From: Streptomyces sp. NBC_00708
Lineage (GTDB): Bacteria; Actinomycetota; Actinomycetes; Streptomycetales; Streptomycetaceae
DNA length: 64,000 nt
Assembly (NCBI GenBank): GCA_036226585.1
Contig: CP108997.1
Location: 6,572,001-6,636,000, forward strand
Direction of reading: 5' to 3'
Position 1 is the stretch's first letter, and each line of letters begins with the position of its first letter. Below are positions 60,976 through 64,000 of this stretch, in pieces. The notes beneath the pieces were generated by a model. The model was given only the letters and a program-made list of their open reading frames with translations, was not told the origin of the DNA and did not search any database. A program made the position numbers and the translations under genes.

Positions 60976-61046
60976 CCCCCACCGACTGTCCCTGCCCCGG
61001 CGCCGGTCTCCCGGCCGGCCGCCACCACGATCCACCTGGAGTACCT

Positions 61047-62870
61047 GTGCACACCCCCTCCGTCCCCCGTTCGGAGTACCCGCGCCCGCAGTTCGTACGG
61101 CGCGACTGGCTCAACCTCAACGGGACCTGGCAGTTCGAGACCGACCAGGGGGACAGCGGTCTCGAACGGGGCCTCCTCGACCGCGACCTGACCGGCGAGA
61201 TCCTCGTACCCTTCGCCCCCGAGTCCGAGCTGTCCGGAGTCGGCGACACCGACTTCCTGGAGGCCGTCTGGTACCGGCGGCGGTTCACCCCGCCCGCCGA
61301 CTGGGCCGGCCGCCGGGTCCTGTTGCACTTCGGCGCCGTCGACCACGACACCACCGTCTGGGTGGACGGCACCGAAGTCGTACGCCACCGAGGCGGTTTC
61401 ACCCCCTTCACCGCCGACCTCGGCGAACTCGCCCCGGCCGGACGCGAGGTGGAGATCACCGTCCGCGCCCGCGACCCGAAGTCCGGCCCGCAGGCCCGCG
61501 GCAAGCAGGCGGTCCAGTACGCCAACCACGACTGCAACTACACGCGCACCACCGGCATCTGGCAGACCGTCTGGGCCGAGCCGGTCCCCGACGCCCATCT
61601 GCGCCGCCCTCGCATCACCCCCGACCTGGCGGGCAGCGCCTTCCACCTCGAACTGCCCCTGTCCGCCAACCGCCCCGGCCACCACGTGCGCGCCGTCCTC
61701 AGCGACGGCACCGGCGAGATCTGCCGCGCCGAGGCCCGCGCCGACCTCGACCTCGCACCCCGGCTGCACCTGCCCGTCCCGCAGGACCGGCGCCGCGAGT
61801 GGAGCCCCGAGGACCCCCACCTGTACGGGCTGCGCCTCGAACTCCTCGGCCCCGACGGCGAAACCATCGACACCGTCGAGAGCTACGCGGGTCTGCGCGC
61901 CGTCTCCATCCGGGGCAAGGCCGTCCTCCTCAACGGCCGGCCCCGCTTCCAGCGCCTCGTCCTCGACCAGGGCTGGTACCCGGACGGGCTGATGACCGCC
62001 CCCACCGACGAGGCCCTGGTCCGGGACATCGAGCTGGCCATGGAGGCCGGCTTCAACGGGGCCCGGCTGCACCAGAAGGTGTTCGAGGAGCGCTTCCTCT
62101 ATCACGCGGACCGGCTCGGCTACCTGGTCTGGGGCGAGTTCGGCGACTGGGGCTGCGAGACCGGCGGTTCCTCCGGCGACAACCAGCGGCCCGACGCGTC
62201 CTTCGTCGCCCAGTGGCTCGAAGCCGTGGAACGCGACTACTCCCACCCCTCGATCGTCGGCTGGTGCCCGCTCAACGAGACGTATCAGAAGCTCCACGAC
62301 CGGATCACCCAGCTCGACGACGTGACCCGGGCGATGTTCCTCGCCACCAAGGCCCTGGACACCTCCCGCCCGGTGATCGACGCCTCCGGTTACTCCCACC
62401 GGGTGCTGGAGACCGACATCTACGACTCCCACACCTACGAGCAGGACCCGGCCGCCTTCCGGCAGCTGGTCTCCGGGCTCGCCAAGGGGGAGCCGTTCGT
62501 CAACGCCTACGAGAACGGCGCCGCGTACTCGCAGCCGTACCGGGGGCAGCCGTACTTCGTCAGCGAGTTCGGCGGGGTCTGGTGGGACCCGGCGGCCGCG
62601 GCGGACCAGTCCGGCAACGACCCCGCGGTCTCCTGGGGCTACGGCGACCGGGTGCGCACCGAGGACGAGTTCCACGAGCGGTTCGCCGGTCTGACCGGGG
62701 CGCTGCTGGAGGACCCGGACATGTTCGGCTACTGCTACACCCAGCTGACCGACGTCTTCCAGGAGCAGAACGGCGTCTACCGCTTCGACCGGGGCACCAA
62801 GCTGGACATCGCCCGCATCCGGGAGGCCCAGCTGCGGCCCGCCGCGATCGAGGGGCAGGACGCAGGCTGA
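61047..62870 (+). CDS. Glycoside hydrolase family 2 enzyme
   Basis: A 607-residue, cytoplasmic GH2 enzyme. A jelly-roll domain (LNGTWQFETDQGDSG, WYRRRFTPP, GAVDHDTTVWVDG) and an Ig-like domain precede the TIM barrel. The acid/base is E411 in CPLNETYQ and the nucleophile E507 in FVSEFGGVWW. It is shorter than beta-galactosidase and closest to the beta-glucuronidase/beta-galactosidase-like short GH2 group; sugar specificity is not certain. It would cleave the imported oligosaccharide. The GTG at 61047 has CTGGAG upstream. Confidence 0.9.
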   Translation: MHTPSVPRSEYPRPQFVRRDWLNLNGTWQFETDQGDSGLERGLLDRDLTGEILVPFAPESELSGVGDTDFLEAVWYRRRFTPPADWAGRRVLLHFGAVDHDTTVWVDGTEVVRHRGGFTPFTADLGELAPAGREVEITVRARDPKSGPQARGKQAVQYANHDCNYTRTTGIWQTVWAEPVPDAHLRRPRITPDLAGSAFHLELPLSANRPGHHVRAVLSDGTGEICRAEARADLDLAPRLHLPVPQDRRREWSPEDPHLYGLRLELLGPDGETIDTVESYAGLRAVSIRGKAVLLNGRPRFQRLVLDQGWYPDGLMTAPTDEALVRDIELAMEAGFNGARLHQKVFEERFLYHADRLGYLVWGEFGDWGCETGGSSGDNQRPDASFVAQWLEAVERDYSHPSIVGWCPLNETYQKLHDRITQLDDVTRAMFLATKALDTSRPVIDASGYSHRVLETDIYDSHTYEQDPAAFRQLVSGLAKGEPFVNAYENGAAYSQPYRGQPYFVSEFGGVWWDPAAAADQSGNDPAVSWGYGDRVRTEDEFHERFAGLTGALLEDPDMFGYCYTQLTDVFQEQNGVYRFDRGTKLDIARIREAQLRPAAIEGQDAG

Positions 62871-62880
62871 CGACCGCACA

Positions 62881-62926
62881 CGCCGGTGCCCGCCCCCTCC
62901 CGGCAAGGAGGGGGCGGGCACCGGCG
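62881..62926. terminator. Bidirectional terminator between convergent genes
   Basis: Perfect 20-bp stem (62881-62900 with 62907-62926) with a 6-nt loop, filling the gap between the GH2 stop and the stop of the leftward ricin-domain gene. Confidence 0.93.
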
Positions 62927-62930
62927 GTGG

Positions 62931-64000
62931 TCAGAGGCGTTCGAGCCGCCAGAGCTGTGGCTGCTGGCCGTTGCACGTCCACTGCTGGACGTTGGCCCCC
63001 GCCGTCCGGGACCCCTGCGAGACGTCCAGACACTGCCCGGAGGACTTCACCACCAGGCGGTAGTAGCCACGCCCGGCGTTCTGCATGCGCCAGTCCTGGG
63101 CCGCTGCCGCGTTGCAGTACCACTGCCGGACGTTGGCGCCGGGTGTGGCGGAGCCGTTCTCCACGTCCAGGCAGAAGCCGCTGTTGACACCGGCGAGCGT
63201 GAAGGCGTCGCCGTGTGCCCGCAGCGTCCACGCCTGCGGACCGAGGCCGTTGCAGGTCCACTGCTGTACGTTGCCGCCGGCGGCCCGTGAGTCGGCGGCC
63301 ACGTCCAGGCAGTGGCCGCTGTTGGCGTTCACCAGGCGGTACCGTGCTCCGTCCACGACCCCGGCGGCGTCACCGCTGCCGGTGACCGGTCCGGTGGCCA
63401 CGTACGGGCGGCAGACCCCGCCGTCCCAGTCCGTCGCGATCTCCAGCACGGTGCGGCCGTCCGCCGAGGGCAGCAGCGGGGAGCTGTAGTTCGGGCAGTA
63501 AGTGGCGGTCGGCGCCGCGACGCGTACGGGTGCCTCGATCTCGTACCAGGGGCCGGTGCCGTTCTCCGTGTTGGCGAGGATCGTGCGCCCGCTGTCGGCG
63601 GCGGGGGTGCCGTCGCGGTTCAGGAGCTGCTGGCCGATGAGGAGGAGCCGGCCGTTCGCCCCGCCGCCCGGCGCGGGGGCCCAGGCGATGGTGGGCGCGG
63701 CGCGGAAGTACTTGCCGTCCACGGTCTCGGGACGGTAGCCGAGCGAGGCGGGGTCGCCCCAGTTCCAGCCGTCCGGTGAGGTCCGGTAGTGCACGACGCA
63801 CTGGTACTGGCCGCCCGGATTGCAGATCTCGTAGCTCATGAAGTACGTGCCGTCGGGCAGCCGGCGCACCATCGGCATGCCCGGCCGGTCGGGCTCCCAG
63901 GAACTGGCGACCGTGTTGCGGCGGTCCTGCCAGGTGACCCCGTCGTAACTGCGGGCGGCGGCGAGCTTCTGGTTGTGCGCGGGGTCCGTCTCGTCGGCGT
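62931..64000 (-). CDS. Secreted sialidase-like/beta-propeller enzyme with C-terminal ricin-type lectin domain (5' end missing)
   Basis: The gene runs off the right edge; its reading frame is open to base 64000. The visible N-terminal part has propeller-like repeats (SYDGVTWQDRRNTVASSWEP, YRTSPDGWNWGDPASLG) as in BNR/sialidase-fold glycosidases. The last about 130 residues are a ricin B beta-trefoil with three QxW-type repeats (GNVQQWTCNGLGPQAW, ANVRQWYCNAAAAQDW, ANVQQWTCNGQQPQLW) and paired cysteines. It is likely an extracellular glycan-acting enzyme; the catalytic type is not visible. Convergent with the GH2 gene. Confidence 0.8.
   Translation of the reverse strand, partial: ADETDPAHNQKLAAARSYDGVTWQDRRNTVASSWEPDRPGMPMVRRLPDGTYFMSYEICNPGGQYQCVVHYRTSPDGWNWGDPASLGYRPETVDGKYFRAAPTIAWAPAPGGGANGRLLLIGQQLLNRDGTPAADSGRTILANTENGTGPWYEIEAPVRVAAPTATYCPNYSSPLLPSADGRTVLEIATDWDGGVCRPYVATGPVTGSGDAAGVVDGARYRLVNANSGHCLDVAADSRAAGGNVQQWTCNGLGPQAWTLRAHGDAFTLAGVNSGFCLDVENGSATPGANVRQWYCNAAAAQDWRMQNAGRGYYRLVVKSSGQCLDVSQGSRTAGANVQQWTCNGQQPQLWRLERL

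Overview
The window is a stretch of a very GC-rich actinobacterial chromosome, almost certainly Streptomyces. Evidence: extreme third-position GC, many GTG starts and GTGA/ATGA start-stop overlaps, a complete Streptomyces-type hopanoid cluster, a 'conservon' signalling operon (cvn genes), a c-di-AMP riboswitch ahead of a LysM/M23 cell-wall hydrolase, and secreted carbohydrate enzymes with LacI regulators and ABC importers that lack their own ATPase. I see no insertion sequence, prophage, CRISPR array or rRNA. One tRNA is present.

Layout. 1-320: end of a polysaccharide-export ABC ATPase. 762-12442: hopanoid cluster hpnC-hpnD-hpnE-polyprenyl synthase-shc-hpnG-hpnH-dxs-hpnO, mostly translationally coupled. 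It runs from supply of DOXP and prenyl diphosphate through presqualene diphosphate, hydroxysqualene and squalene to hopene, adenosylhopane and aminated side-chain hopanoids. It is followed by an XRE-cupin regulator preceded by a tandem 20-bp operator-like repeat, and a one-helix DUF6126 protein. 13351-18878: tyrosine phosphatase, GH36 alpha-galactosidase, the riboswitch-controlled M23 peptidase and an SGNH hydrolase.

18893-26646: a leftward STM4011-STM4012-STM4013-STM4014-STM4015 operon (two radical SAM proteins, an alkaline-phosphatase-fold hydrolase, an ATP-grasp protein and leucine-rich-repeat proteins). The LRR gene is present twice in tandem. Facing away from it is a two-gene unit encoding a small His-rich beta protein and a DUF6745 protein. 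No biochemical role is known to me for this ensemble; it is the best candidate here for an undescribed system. 26704-33648: TetR regulator, a Glu/Leu/Phe/Val-type dehydrogenase with a duplicated 3' end, PPOX-fold protein, metallo-beta-lactamase-fold protein, ArsR-like regulator, and a secreted C39 peptidase translationally coupled to a secreted esterase. 33971-37975: cvnA-B-C-D conservon ending in a GAF protein.

37976-53794: a divergent catabolic locus. Leftward are a LacI regulator, an M60 mucin-type peptidase, a PL8 polysaccharide lyase and a DUF2264 protein, with a 2-hydroxyacid dehydrogenase upstream. Rightward are two permeases and a lipoprotein of an importer, an M1 peptidase and a beta-helix/discoidin-like enzyme. 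Both promoters carry the same CRE-like motif inside the core promoter, so the two arms look like one LacI regulon aimed at a glycoprotein or glycosaminoglycan-like substrate. 53914-55744: tRNA-Pro(GGG) and a DHA2-family exporter flanked by two near-identical hairpins. 55793-64000: HAD hydrolase, then a second LacI/importer/GH2 locus with a palindrome inside its promoter, and a truncated secreted enzyme carrying ricin-type lectin repeats at the right edge.
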